DNA of 14,633 nt from Myxococcales bacterium UBA1238 (lineage in GTDB: Bacteria > Myxococcota_A > Bradymonadia > UBA7976 > UBA1532). Both the position numbers and the translations under genes were made by a program. Location of the stretch: the NCBI GenBank assembly GCA_002309015.1, contig DBWM01000026.1:16148-30780 (forward strand), in the 5' to 3' direction. Under the pieces are notes generated by a model. The model did not search any database and was not told the origin of the DNA. It saw only the letters and a program-made list of their open reading frames with translations. Shown one piece after another: positions 5,072 to 12,716 of this stretch (positions within the stretch are counted from its first letter, which is position 1; each line of letters begins with the position of its first letter).

Positions 5072-7972
5072 ATGAGGCAGCTGCGCGATCCGCATTCGAA
5101 AAAGCCCCACCCACAGAGATTGCTCAAATCTGCCCTTCTTGCCTGCCTGATGGGCGTCCCGGTCCTTGGCGGCTGCGGGCTGAGCCAATATGGGCTGGAC
5201 CAGTATGAATGCGACGATCACCCGACCCACGGTTTAACCCCGCAGGAACAGGCGTTCAGAAAAGCGATCTCTCACCAGGATTTGGAGGAAGTGAGGCGCA
5301 TGATCGCCGGTGGCGCAGATGTGAACGCCGCCGATTGCCGCAACAAGACGCCCCTGATGGATGCCGCTGCTTGTAACAACCCCGAAATCGTCCGGGCCCT
5401 GCTCGATGCCGGTGCAGCCATCAACGCAAGAGACAACAATGGCAGGACAGCCCTAATGGCTGCCCTAATGGCTGCCCTAAAGGCTGCCCTAAAGGCTGAT
5501 GGCAACCTCGAAATCGTCCGGGCATTGCTCGAAGCCGGTGCCGACCCCAACGTAAAAGACACCGGCGGCAATACAGCCCTGTCATGGGCCGCTGCTCGTA
5601 ACAACCCCGAAACCGTCAGGGCCCTGCTCAATGCAGGGGCCGACATCAACGCCAAAAGCGGCGCCTACGGCGTTACAGCCCTGATGCAGGCCGCTTATTC
5701 TGGCAACCTCGAAACCGTCAGGGTCCTGCTCGCGGCAGGGGCCGACATCAACGCAATAAGCGGCTGCGATACAGCCCTGATGGAGACCGCTTTTCATGGC
5801 CTCCTCCCCGAATGGACCTGGCTCAATGCAGGGGCCGACATCAACGCAGAAAGCGGCGCCTACGGCGTTACAGCCCTGATGCAGGCCGTTAATTTTGGCA
5901 ACCTCGAAACCGTCAGGGCCCTGCTCGATGCCGGTGCAGATCCAAACACAAAAGACGACGGCAGCAGTTCGCTGCTCATCATCGCCATCAGACACAACTC
6001 CAGCGAAGAAAGTTTCGAAATCTTCCGGGCCCTGCTCGCCGCTGGTGCCGATCCAAACGCAAAAGACCACGACGGCAGGACGCCGCTCTCCTACGCCATC
6101 GCAAAACTCAAATATCACGAGGTGGTCAAAGCCCTGCTCGATGCCGGGGCCGATCCAAACGCAATAAGCGGCTACTACGGCAGAACGCCGCTCAACTACG
6201 TCATCAATGAGCTCGATTACCTGGACCTGGCCGAAGTGGAAAAAGTGGAACTGGTCAAAGCGCTGCTCGCCGCCGGGGCCGATCCAAACGCCACGGAAGA
6301 TGGGCAATCGCCGCTGATGTACGCCGTGCGTACCGAGCGGACCGAACTCGCGCAGGCGCTGATCGATGGAGGGGCCGATCTCAACGCCACGGAAGATGAA
6401 AAGGGGCATACGATCCTCCAGCTCGCCGAATATGACGGTCAATGGAGGCTGCTCAAGGCGCTGATGGATCGCGACAATCCATTAGACAAAACGCATTCGG
6501 CATGGCCTGAAGTCAATCAGCCTTTGCGCACGGGTGTCAAAGCCCCAAGAGATGCGGCTGTGGTCGTCTCGATCGAGCGATACCCGCTGCTTGACGATCG
6601 TTTTGCTGTGCCTTACGCGAGCATCGATGGCGACGGTTTCGAGCATTTTTTGACCTACAGCGCAGGGATCCCGTCGAATCACCTGCATCGCCTTCAGGAT
6701 AAGACCGCAACCGCAGAGCTCATCGAGGACGCCTTCGATGCGGCGCTCAAAGAGGCCAAAGGCGGCACGCTCTGGTTTTACTTTGCGGGTCACGGCGCAG
6801 CTTCAAGTGAGGATCGCGATCAGGTGATTCTGGGATCCGACGTGCCGATGGACGAGCGCCTGATGGAAAAGCACGCGCTGGCGCTCAAGCCCCTGCAGCA
6901 AAAGGTTGCGCGCTCGCAGGTTGCGCAGGCGGTCTTCGTGATCGATGCCTGCAACATCCCTTCGGGGCTGCGGTTTGCGGCGCCCGTCGATCTCGCGCTG
7001 CAGGAGTCCTCAAAGCCCGTCCTCCTCTGGTCGGCTTCGTCCCAGGGTGAAACTTCGCGGCTGCTTCAGACCACAAAGCACGGCATCTTTACCTATGCGG
7101 CGCTCGGTGCGCTTCGCGGCTGGGCCGACGGCGAGATCGATGGCCAAAAGGACGGCCAGGTGACGAGCGACGAAGCGCAGGCGTTTGTGAAGCGGTTCTT
7201 CAAGGAGCAGGACATCCGCGAGCAGAATCCCGTTTTGCTTTCAAAACAGGCTCAAATCCTCGCCCGAAAAGCCAAAGAGCGCGCCCCCGAAAAGCCGGTC
7301 CCGCCGCCCGCATCCGCCGTTACGCCCGATGTGCTTTGGAAGGCGCTCATGATGGCGTTTTACCCCGACAACCGCTGGCGGTCCTCACCCCTCCACCAGG
7401 ACCTCCCCGCGAACCCCTGGGATAATTCGGAAAGATGGGCCCTGCTCTCAGCGCTTTGCGACGCGGGCGTCAACGTCAATCTCAAAGACGTCTTTGAAAA
7501 CGAAACGATGCTGCACAAAGCCGCAGCAAAAGAGGATTTGAAGATGATGACTTTTCTCCTCGCCCTTGGCGCCGACGCCAACGCTCAGGATGAGGACGGC
7601 AGAACCCCACTCTACCTCTTCTCTGGCGAAAGCGAATCCACCCGGTTGCTCCTTTCGGCCGGAGCCCGCGTGAACGCCCGGGACAAGAAAGGGAATACCC
7701 CGCTCATGGCGGCCCTCACTACGGAAAAAGCCCAGATGCTGCTCGATGCGGGGACCGATCTCGAAGCCAAAAACGACGAAGGAATGACCGCGCTCCTGCT
7801 TGCCGCCAAAGGCGACGATGAGAGTATGTTTCGATTCCTTATCGATGCGGGCGCGAATCCGGAGGCCAAAGACCACCAGGGACGAGGCGCGCTCGAAGTT
7901 TGTACTGAGGAGTGCGGCCACTGGGGATGCGAAGGCATCAGGCAGATCCTCAAAGAAACGAAAAAGCGCTGA
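5072..7972 (+). CDS. lipoprotein with ankyrin array, central caspase (peptidase C14) domain and second ankyrin array
   Basis: This 966-residue protein starts after a strong AAGGAGGAG site (5061-5069). Residues 17-35 form a lipoprotein signal ending in the lipobox LGGC, with Cys35 as the probable lipidated residue. About 58-472 holds around twelve ankyrin repeats. About 477-735 is a caspase-like protease: strand VVVSIERYPLL near 498, FAGHG with His574, VIDAC with Cys627, and the conserved WSASSQGE and HGIFTYAALGALRGWAD segments. An EF-hand-like loop follows at 690-701. A Pro-rich linker (around 745) leads to about six C-terminal ankyrin repeats. Both dyad residues are present, so the protease should be active; C14 proteases cleave after Asp or basic residues, but specificity is not readable here. 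The caspase and distal ankyrin part is paralogous to the next gene. A lipoprotein caspase is unusual, since most bacterial caspase-like proteins of defence systems are cytoplasmic. It closes the operon with the secreted ankyrin and two-helix proteins. Confidence 0.93.
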   Translation: MRQLRDPHSKKPHPQRLLKSALLACLMGVPVLGGCGLSQYGLDQYECDDHPTHGLTPQEQAFRKAISHQDLEEVRRMIAGGADVNAADCRNKTPLMDAAACNNPEIVRALLDAGAAINARDNNGRTALMAALMAALKAALKADGNLEIVRALLEAGADPNVKDTGGNTALSWAAARNNPETVRALLNAGADINAKSGAYGVTALMQAAYSGNLETVRVLLAAGADINAISGCDTALMETAFHGLLPEWTWLNAGADINAESGAYGVTALMQAVNFGNLETVRALLDAGADPNTKDDGSSSLLIIAIRHNSSEESFEIFRALLAAGADPNAKDHDGRTPLSYAIAKLKYHEVVKALLDAGADPNAISGYYGRTPLNYVINELDYLDLAEVEKVELVKALLAAGADPNATEDGQSPLMYAVRTERTELAQALIDGGADLNATEDEKGHTILQLAEYDGQWRLLKALMDRDNPLDKTHSAWPEVNQPLRTGVKAPRDAAVVVSIERYPLLDDRFAVPYASIDGDGFEHFLTYSAGIPSNHLHRLQDKTATAELIEDAFDAALKEAKGGTLWFYFAGHGAASSEDRDQVILGSDVPMDERLMEKHALALKPLQQKVARSQVAQAVFVIDACNIPSGLRFAAPVDLALQESSKPVLLWSASSQGETSRLLQTTKHGIFTYAALGALRGWADGEIDGQKDGQVTSDEAQAFVKRFFKEQDIREQNPVLLSKQAQILARKAKERAPEKPVPPPASAVTPDVLWKALMMAFYPDNRWRSSPLHQDLPANPWDNSERWALLSALCDAGVNVNLKDVFENETMLHKAAAKEDLKMMTFLLALGADANAQDEDGRTPLYLFSGESESTRLLLSAGARVNARDKKGNTPLMAALTTEKAQMLLDAGTDLEAKNDEGMTALLLAAKGDDESMFRFLIDAGANPEAKDHQGRGALEVCTEECGHWGCEGIRQILKETKKR
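5451..5498 (+). repeat. 12-bp in-frame tandem repeat, four units
   Basis: Four consecutive units, CCCTAATGGCTG twice then CCCTAAAGGCTG twice, encode ALMA-ALMA-ALKA-ALKA inside the third ankyrin repeat of the caspase lipoprotein. The repeat is therefore about eight or nine residues longer than its neighbours, extending one helix. Twelve-base units keep the frame, so slippage would change helix length without breaking the gene. Confidence 0.85.
5626..5927 (+). repeat. tandem duplication of a two-ankyrin (195 bp) unit
   Basis: The block starting GCTCAATGCAGGGGCC at 5626 recurs at 5821 with only a few differences over about 105 bases, an offset of exactly 195 bases (65 codons, two ankyrin repeats). 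Both copies encode ADINA-SGAYGVTALMQA. The ankyrin repeat between them is degenerate, with HGLLPEWTWL where its second helix should be, suggesting decay after the duplication. Confidence 0.75.
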
Positions 7973-7978
7973 GGCCCG

Positions 7979-8007
7979 TTGAGCAGGCGCCATGATAGCG
8001 ATAAAAA
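7979..8007 (+). promoter_or_regulatory. candidate sigma70-type promoter upstream of the secreted caspase gene
   Basis: TTGAGC (7979-7984) and TAAAAA (8002-8007) match the -35 and -10 consensus at four of six positions each, with a 17-base spacer. They lie in the 95-base gap between the two caspase genes. Without transcription data this is only a plausible candidate. Confidence 0.28.
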
Positions 8008-8067
8008 ATTTGCATTTTGAATCAAACGCCCAAACGCTCGTCCAGGCCGTTTTTTGGAGGTGAACCG

Positions 8068-9864
8068 ATGGCGCTCAAACCTTTCATTCCTTTGCTTCCC
8101 CTCGCCTTTACCTTTGCACAAACCGCAGCTGCGGAATCCTGGCCCGACGTCAACCAGCCTTTGCGCACGGGCGTCAAAGCCCCGAACGATGCGGCCGTGG
8201 TCGTCTCGATCGAAAAATACCCGCTGCTCGACGATCAGTTTGCGGTGCCCTACGCCACCAAGGATGGCGACGGGTTCGAGCATTTTTTGGCTTACACCGC
8301 AGGCATCCCGCAATCCAACCTGCATCGCCTTCAGGATAAGACCGCCACATCGGAACTGATCGAGGCCGCCTTCGACGATGCGCTCAAAGAAGCCAAAAAC
8401 GGCACCATCTGGTTTTACTTTGCGGGTCACGGCGCCGCATCGGAAGCCGAGCGCGATCAGCTGATCCTGGGCGCCGAAGTGCCGATGGACGAGCGCCTGA
8501 TGGAAAAGCACGCGCTGGCGCTCAAAACCCTGCAGCGAAAGATCGCGCGATCGCAGGTGGAGCGGGCGATCTTCGTGATCGATGCCTGCAACATCCCCAT
8601 GGGCAAGCGCTTTGCAGCCCCCGTCGAGTTGGCGTTGCAGGCGAATGCCAAGCCGATCGTGATCTGGTCGGCCGCCTCCAAGGGCGAGAAATCAGGTCCG
8701 CTTCCAGCCGCAAAGCACGGCGCGTTTACCTACGCTGCGTTGGGTGCCCTTCGCGGCTGGGCCGACGGCGAGATCGACGGTCAGAAGGACGGCGCGGTCA
8801 GCACCGAGGAAGCGCAGACCTTCGTGAAGCGGTATTTGCGGGAACTGGGCGTCCGCGATCAGAATCCGCAGATGCTTTCGAAGAAGAATCACAGGCTTTC
8901 GCACAAGGTGAAGGAGAGCGCACCCCAGGCGACAACCCCTGCCCCATCCGGACAGCCCTTCGTTCCCCCTGCCCCGTCCGGGGGCTCCACAGAGGCCGCG
9001 TTTAAGGCTCTCATTGGGGCAACTTTCGAGGAGGATTCGAAAAAAGGACAGCGGAATTGGGCATTGCTCAACCAGCTGCTCCTCGAAGGTGCCGACATCA
9101 ATACGCGGGATTTCGAGGGCAACACGATCCTGATGAACGCCGGTATCATCAAAAATGTAGCCCGCCTGAAGCAACTCATCGAAGCGGGGGCCGACGTCAA
9201 AGCCCAGAATGCTCAGGGAAAAACAGCGCTGATGCGCGCCGTATCGAACCATGACGCGCTTTACCTGCTGATCCATTCGGGCGCCGATGTCAATGCCAGG
9301 GACCAACAGGGCAAAAATGCGCTTTGGTACGCCATCGAGGCTGACCGTTCCCAGGGAGCCAAACTCCTGCTCGGAGCGGGGGCTGATGCGCGCGTTCGGG
9401 GCGAGACTCGTTGCCCTGGCTCGTACTGCTATCCCACGCCGGGGGATGGGGCCGATTCAACCCTGTTGATGATGGTTCGCGATGCTGAGCTGATTCAGCC
9501 GCTGATCGCCGCAGGGGCGGATGTGAATGCCCAAAACGCCTACGGAGACACCGCGTTACATATCGCTGCCAACGCCGCGGATATCCGCCAACTCAAGGCT
9601 CTGATCGCCGCAGGCGCCGATCTCAACCTCCAAAACCGACAAGGCCAGACGGCGCTCATGCTCGCAGCCCATCGACATGATTTGAATGCTGTTCAAGCGC
9701 TCATCGAAGCGGGCGCCGATCTCGATCGGAAAGACAAGAAAGGCAAGAAGGCCTACGACTACAATACCGAGCGAGGCGATTTCTTTACACATCGCGAAAA
9801 CTACGTAGAGATCAAGAAGCTCTTCAAAGCCGCCCAAAAAGCCCGCAAGAAAGCGCCCCGGTAA
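8068..9864 (+). CDS. secreted caspase (peptidase C14) with C-terminal ankyrin repeats
   Basis: This 598-residue protein starts at the ATG at 8068, eight bases after GGAGG; the open frame extends upstream from a TTG at 8017, but that would precede the signal peptide and lacks support. Residues 1-22 are a Sec signal with AAA at the cleavage site. The mature protein starts almost directly with the caspase domain (about 24-280): VVVSIEKYPLL, FAGHG with His121, VIDAC with Cys174, WSAASKGE, HGAFTYAALGALRGWAD and an EF-hand-like loop at 237-248. His and Cys are 53 residues apart, as in the upstream paralogue. A Pro/Ser/Gly linker (about 292-312) leads to six or seven ankyrin repeats. One repeat carries the insert CPGSYC (Cys449, Cys454), which could form a disulfide outside the cytoplasm. 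The C-terminus is basic. It is probably a periplasmic or secreted protease whose ankyrin part recruits substrate or inhibits the catalytic domain; that role is inferred. Confidence 0.93.
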   Translation: MALKPFIPLLPLAFTFAQTAAAESWPDVNQPLRTGVKAPNDAAVVVSIEKYPLLDDQFAVPYATKDGDGFEHFLAYTAGIPQSNLHRLQDKTATSELIEAAFDDALKEAKNGTIWFYFAGHGAASEAERDQLILGAEVPMDERLMEKHALALKTLQRKIARSQVERAIFVIDACNIPMGKRFAAPVELALQANAKPIVIWSAASKGEKSGPLPAAKHGAFTYAALGALRGWADGEIDGQKDGAVSTEEAQTFVKRYLRELGVRDQNPQMLSKKNHRLSHKVKESAPQATTPAPSGQPFVPPAPSGGSTEAAFKALIGATFEEDSKKGQRNWALLNQLLLEGADINTRDFEGNTILMNAGIIKNVARLKQLIEAGADVKAQNAQGKTALMRAVSNHDALYLLIHSGADVNARDQQGKNALWYAIEADRSQGAKLLLGAGADARVRGETRCPGSYCYPTPGDGADSTLLMMVRDAELIQPLIAAGADVNAQNAYGDTALHIAANAADIRQLKALIAAGADLNLQNRQGQTALMLAAHRHDLNAVQALIEAGADLDRKDKKGKKAYDYNTERGDFFTHRENYVEIKKLFKAAQKARKKAPR

Positions 9865-9881
9865 GGGGGGCCCATTCGGGA

Positions 9882-10135
9882 CGCTTGATCCCGCCATAAA
9901 CCGCTTTGAGTTCGCTTCAAGCGTCGCTTGATCCCGCCATAAACCGCTTTGAGTTCGCTTCAAGCATCGATTGATCCCGAAATAAAGTCCCAAAGTTCTC
10001 ATCAAGCGTCGTTTGATCCCGCCATCAACCGCTTTGGGTTCGCTTCAAGCATCGCTTGATCCCGAAATAAAGTCCCAAAGTTCTCATCAAGCGTCGTTTG
10101 ATCCCGCCATCAACCGCTTTGGGTGCGCTGCGAAG
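9882..10135. repeat. six iteron-like 42-43 bp direct repeats of two alternating types
   Basis: The 433-base gap 9865-10297 contains no gene. Most of it is six units starting near 9882, 9925, 9968, 10010, 10053 and 10095, each opening with TTGATCCCG and ending near TCAAG. Their order is A-A-B-A-B-A: type A has a CCGCTTTG(A/G)GT middle, type B has AATAAAGTCCCAAAGTTCTC. The B-A pair is itself duplicated (9968 and 10053, about 85 bases apart). Unit junctions form short palindromes, the best being TCAAGCGTCGCTTGA at 9917-9931. Unit length is not uniformly a multiple of three, so coding is unlikely. There are no variable spacers, so it is not CRISPR. The rest of the gap (10136-10297) shows only a possible -35 TTGCAC at 10168 without a good -10. 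Confidence 0.8.
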
Positions 10136-10297
10136 AGCGCTTTGGAGTAAAAAAACTCAGAAAACCCTTGCACTGCTCCTTCATTTCATTTATGTCGGCT
10201 TTCTTGCGCCTCCATGTGAGGATATTGCGATATCAGCCCAACGCGATGCCGCTCTCCTGAAAGCGGGCCCAACGCCGACAGACGAAAGGATTTTTCG

Positions 10298-10636
10298 ATG
10301 AAACTCGCCTCTGCTCTTTTGATCACTTCCCTTGCTCTCGCTGTTCTACCCGCCGCCGAAGCGAAGCCTGAAGCGGAGAAGGCGCAAATGCCGCTCATCG
10401 CGGCTGCAGAAGCAGGGGATATGGGGAAAGTCAAAGCGCTCCTCAAAACCCAGGACATCAACGCCCAAAATCGTGAGGGTCAAACGGCGCTCATGGAAGC
10501 CGCCTGCGAGGGTCATACGGAAATCGTCAGGCTGCTCCTCCAGGCCGGCGCCGATCCGAACGCGCAAAACCGTGAGGGTCAAACGGCGCTCATCGAGGTT
10601 TCAACGAGGAAGCGCGCGACAACGGGCAGCTTTTAA
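10298..10636 (+). CDS. secreted ankyrin-repeat protein, 5' part of a frameshifted gene
   Basis: This 112-residue frame starts at an ATG with AAAGGA (10285-10290) seven bases upstream. A Sec signal peptide ends with AEA at 20-22. Three ankyrin repeats follow (PLIAAAEAGD, TALMEAACEGH, TALIE), the last cut off by out-of-frame residues and a stop at 10634-10636. Ankyrin coding continues without a gap in the next frame: from about 10597 the -1 frame reads GFNEEARDNGQLLKIARLL and then IDAGADVN. The two parts therefore look like one gene of about 469 residues broken by loss of one base near 10597-10598, for example one G of a GGG run. It may be a genuine mutation or a sequence error. No classical slippery heptamer is seen, so programmed frameshifting is unlikely. 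The repeats at 10463 and 10562 are almost identical in DNA (99 bases apart). Confidence 0.7.
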   Translation: MKLASALLITSLALAVLPAAEAKPEAEKAQMPLIAAAEAGDMGKVKALLKTQDINAQNREGQTALMEAACEGHTEIVRLLLQAGADPNAQNREGQTALIEVSTRKRATTGSF

Positions 10637-10719
10637 AGATTGCCCGGCTGCTCATCGATGCCGGCGCCGACGTCAACCATCAGGAGCTCAATGGCGATTC
10701 GCCGCTCCTCATTGCGGCC

Positions 10720-11706
10720 ATGATGGAGGACAAGCCTCTGGAACAGCTTCTCCTCAAAGCCGGAGCCAACCCTCAGCTCGCCAACCGCCGGGGCGAATCG
10801 GCGGAAAGGGCTTGGAAGAACATCGCGGCCAGGGAGTCGGAAGAAGCGGACAACGACGAGGACGAGGTTATCCCGCACGAGCTAGAAACTCCGGCCTGGA
10901 CCGCAGAGAATTCGACGGCGGAAGCGCTGCTCAGGGCTGCGTATGAAGGTCAGATCAAGGCGTTGCGCACCGCGCTGAAAGAGACGCCGGTCGATGTCAG
11001 GAATGCCAAAGGCCAGACCGCCCTCCATCTGGCCGTGAGTCAAAAGCAGCAGAAAGCCGCCCAGGCGCTTTTGAAGGCGGGCGCCGACGTCAACGCGAGG
11101 GGCATGCGCGATTCGACGCCGCTGATGGAAGCCGTCAGGGTGAGGGATCTCCCGATGGTGCAAACGCTGCTCAAAGCCGGCGCCGATGTGAAGGCGAAGG
11201 ATCAGGAGGGCTGCACGGCGCTCTCTCTGGCTGCCGATCCGGTGCTTGGCGAGATCGTGCGCGCGCTTTTGAAGGCCGGTGCAGATCCCAACGCGCGCTG
11301 GCAGGGCAAGACGCCGATCATGCATGCCCTCGAAGAGCAAAAATGGGACATCGCAAAGCTTCTCCTGAAATCCGGCGCCGATGCCAGAGCCCAAAGCGAC
11401 AACGGGTTTACGCTGCTCATGTTCGCGCTCCCCAGCTTCATCGACGGCGGATCGGATCCGAAAGCGCCCGTTCAGATGTTTCAAACGCTCCTCGATGCGG
11501 GCGCCGACGTGAAGCCGCAAAACAAGCGAAACGGCGCCTCCGCCCTCCATTACGCCGCGATTGTGGGCCATACGGAAATCGTGAAACTGCTCCTCAAAGC
11601 CGGCGCCGATGTGAACGCCAAGGATTTTCAGGGCCGAACGCCCCTCGATGTCGCCCAAGGCCAAAAAACGCGCGCGGCGCTCGAGGCGGCGGTGAAATCC
11701 CGCTGA
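10720..11706 (+). CDS. ankyrin-repeat protein, 3' part of the frameshifted gene
   Basis: The first ATG in this frame (10720) lies inside an ankyrin repeat (PLLIAAMMEDKP) and has no Shine-Dalgarno site, so it is probably not a natural start. Coding similarity extends upstream to about 10597. The 328 residues from 10720 contain a broken repeat, an acidic insert (EEADNDEDEV, near residues 40-50), and then about eight regular ankyrin repeats with GADVNAR, GADVKAK, GADPNAR and GADVNAK loops, ending TPLDVAQGQKTRAALEAAVKSR. There is no signal peptide because the export signal is in the 5' fragment. As a separate protein it would be cytoplasmic; as the rest of the frameshifted gene it would be exported. 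A parS palindrome follows 11 bases after the stop. Confidence 0.7.
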   Translation: MMEDKPLEQLLLKAGANPQLANRRGESAERAWKNIAARESEEADNDEDEVIPHELETPAWTAENSTAEALLRAAYEGQIKALRTALKETPVDVRNAKGQTALHLAVSQKQQKAAQALLKAGADVNARGMRDSTPLMEAVRVRDLPMVQTLLKAGADVKAKDQEGCTALSLAADPVLGEIVRALLKAGADPNARWQGKTPIMHALEEQKWDIAKLLLKSGADARAQSDNGFTLLMFALPSFIDGGSDPKAPVQMFQTLLDAGADVKPQNKRNGASALHYAAIVGHTEIVKLLLKAGADVNAKDFQGRTPLDVAQGQKTRAALEAAVKSR

Positions 11707-11716
11707 ATCCCGCCCG

Positions 11717-11734
11717 ATGTTTCACGTGAAACAT
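11717..11734. other. parS-like ParB-binding palindrome, site 4
   Basis: ATGTTTCACGTGAAACAT, identical to sites 1 and 2, is here flanked by CG on both sides, making a 22-bp perfect palindrome (11715-11736), the longest of the five. It lies in the 113-base spacer after the frameshifted ankyrin gene. A loopless palindrome of this kind is a protein-binding site rather than an RNA terminator. Confidence 0.85.
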
Positions 11735-11819
11735 CGCCGCCCTTTGGCTTTGCTTTTTTGTGAATATCCTCTCCGCTCGCTCGTCTCCCGCGCCTTTTCT
11801 CCCATTGAATGTGAACCCG

Positions 11820-12710
11820 ATGACCCGCTTACTGCCCTTCTCCCGCCTGGCGCTCGCCTGCAGCCTCTGTGGATGCAACTACCTGCCCTGGACTTCGGAA
11901 CAAGACGCCGCGCTCCCTGATGCCGCTGCGATCGATGCCGGCGCAAACGACGCGCAGGCAGCAAAGAAGACGAGCGTCACCGATGTCGCCCGGGCTGCAG
12001 GCACCATCGCAGCCCTCGGTGTGGCCGGAGGCGTAGCAGCCGCGGGTAAAGCGGCCGATCTCACCCTCGATCTGACCCAGGAGCTCGTCCAGGAAATCGC
12101 CCACCCCACGCCGCGCACGCCCGGACAGTTGGGGAAAGATCTGATTCGGAACGCCCATTTGGGCGATCTGCGGGAAGTCAAAGCGCTCATCGCCGCCGGG
12201 GCCGACGTCAACGCCAGAAACGATGAGGGCCAAACCGCGCTCATCGCCGCATCCAGTTCCGCTTCCACGGAGATCGATTTCCCCGATATGGCCGAAATCG
12301 CGCAGGCATTGGTTGCTGCCGGCATCGATGTCAACGCCAGGGACCAACAGGGCAAAACCGCGCTCATCTACGCTTCAAAGGCCGGAGCGCTCTCATTCGT
12401 GAAGACGCTTTTAGAGGCCAGGGCGGATCTGAACGCGATCGCGCCCGACGAAGGGACGGCGCTCTATTACGCCGCAGACAAGCGGCATGTGGAGACGGTG
12501 AAGGCGCTCATCGCCGCCGGAGCCGACGTCAACGCCGCAACGGGCCCGGACGACACGCCGCTTTCAACCGCAACCGTAAGGTTGAATACCCAAAAGCACC
12601 GTTTAGGCCTCCTTGTCGCCGGGGACGACAACGCAAGATCGGCCACCCAATCCGCCATCCAGCAATATGAAGAGATCGTGCAGGCCCTGATCGCCGCCGG
12701 CGCCCGGTGA
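11820..12710 (+). CDS. probable ankyrin-repeat lipoprotein
   Basis: This 296-residue protein from the ATG at 11820 begins with a basic residue and a hydrophobic core ending in SLCGC, so Cys19 is a plausible lipidation site (LCGC is an imperfect lipobox; Cys14 in ALAC is an alternative). The frame is open upstream to a GTG at 11760, but the signal sequence argues for 11820; neither start has a good Shine-Dalgarno site. An Ala/Asp-rich stretch (27-50) and a Gly/Ala-rich hydrophobic segment (about 56-80, GTIAALGVAGGVAAAG) could touch the membrane. Ankyrin repeats fill about 108-296, with GADVNARNDEG, GIDVNARDQQG, RADLNAIAPDEG and GADVNAATGPDD loops and a 25-residue insert in the final repeat. 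No enzyme domain is seen. parS sites lie on both sides of this gene (sites 4 and 5). Confidence 0.87.
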   Translation: MTRLLPFSRLALACSLCGCNYLPWTSEQDAALPDAAAIDAGANDAQAAKKTSVTDVARAAGTIAALGVAGGVAAAGKAADLTLDLTQELVQEIAHPTPRTPGQLGKDLIRNAHLGDLREVKALIAAGADVNARNDEGQTALIAASSSASTEIDFPDMAEIAQALVAAGIDVNARDQQGKTALIYASKAGALSFVKTLLEARADLNAIAPDEGTALYYAADKRHVETVKALIAAGADVNAATGPDDTPLSTATVRLNTQKHRLGLLVAGDDNARSATQSAIQQYEEIVQALIAAGAR

Positions 12711-12716
12711 GCGCGA

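Noticed and set aside
9882..10135. CRISPR array.
   Set aside because: There are no unique spacers between constant repeats. The units themselves are 42-43 bp, abut directly and fall into two alternating types, and no cas gene is nearby.
10580..10640. Programmed -1 ribosomal frameshift joining the two ankyrin fragments.
   Set aside because: The site GAG GTT TCA lacks a slippery heptamer, and no strong downstream stem is evident. A lost base in a G-run is simpler.
11715..11760. Rho-independent terminator: 22-bp palindrome followed downstream by a T-run.
   Set aside because: The palindrome has no loop, the T-run is 17 bases further on, and the core is the exact parS sequence seen at four other places.
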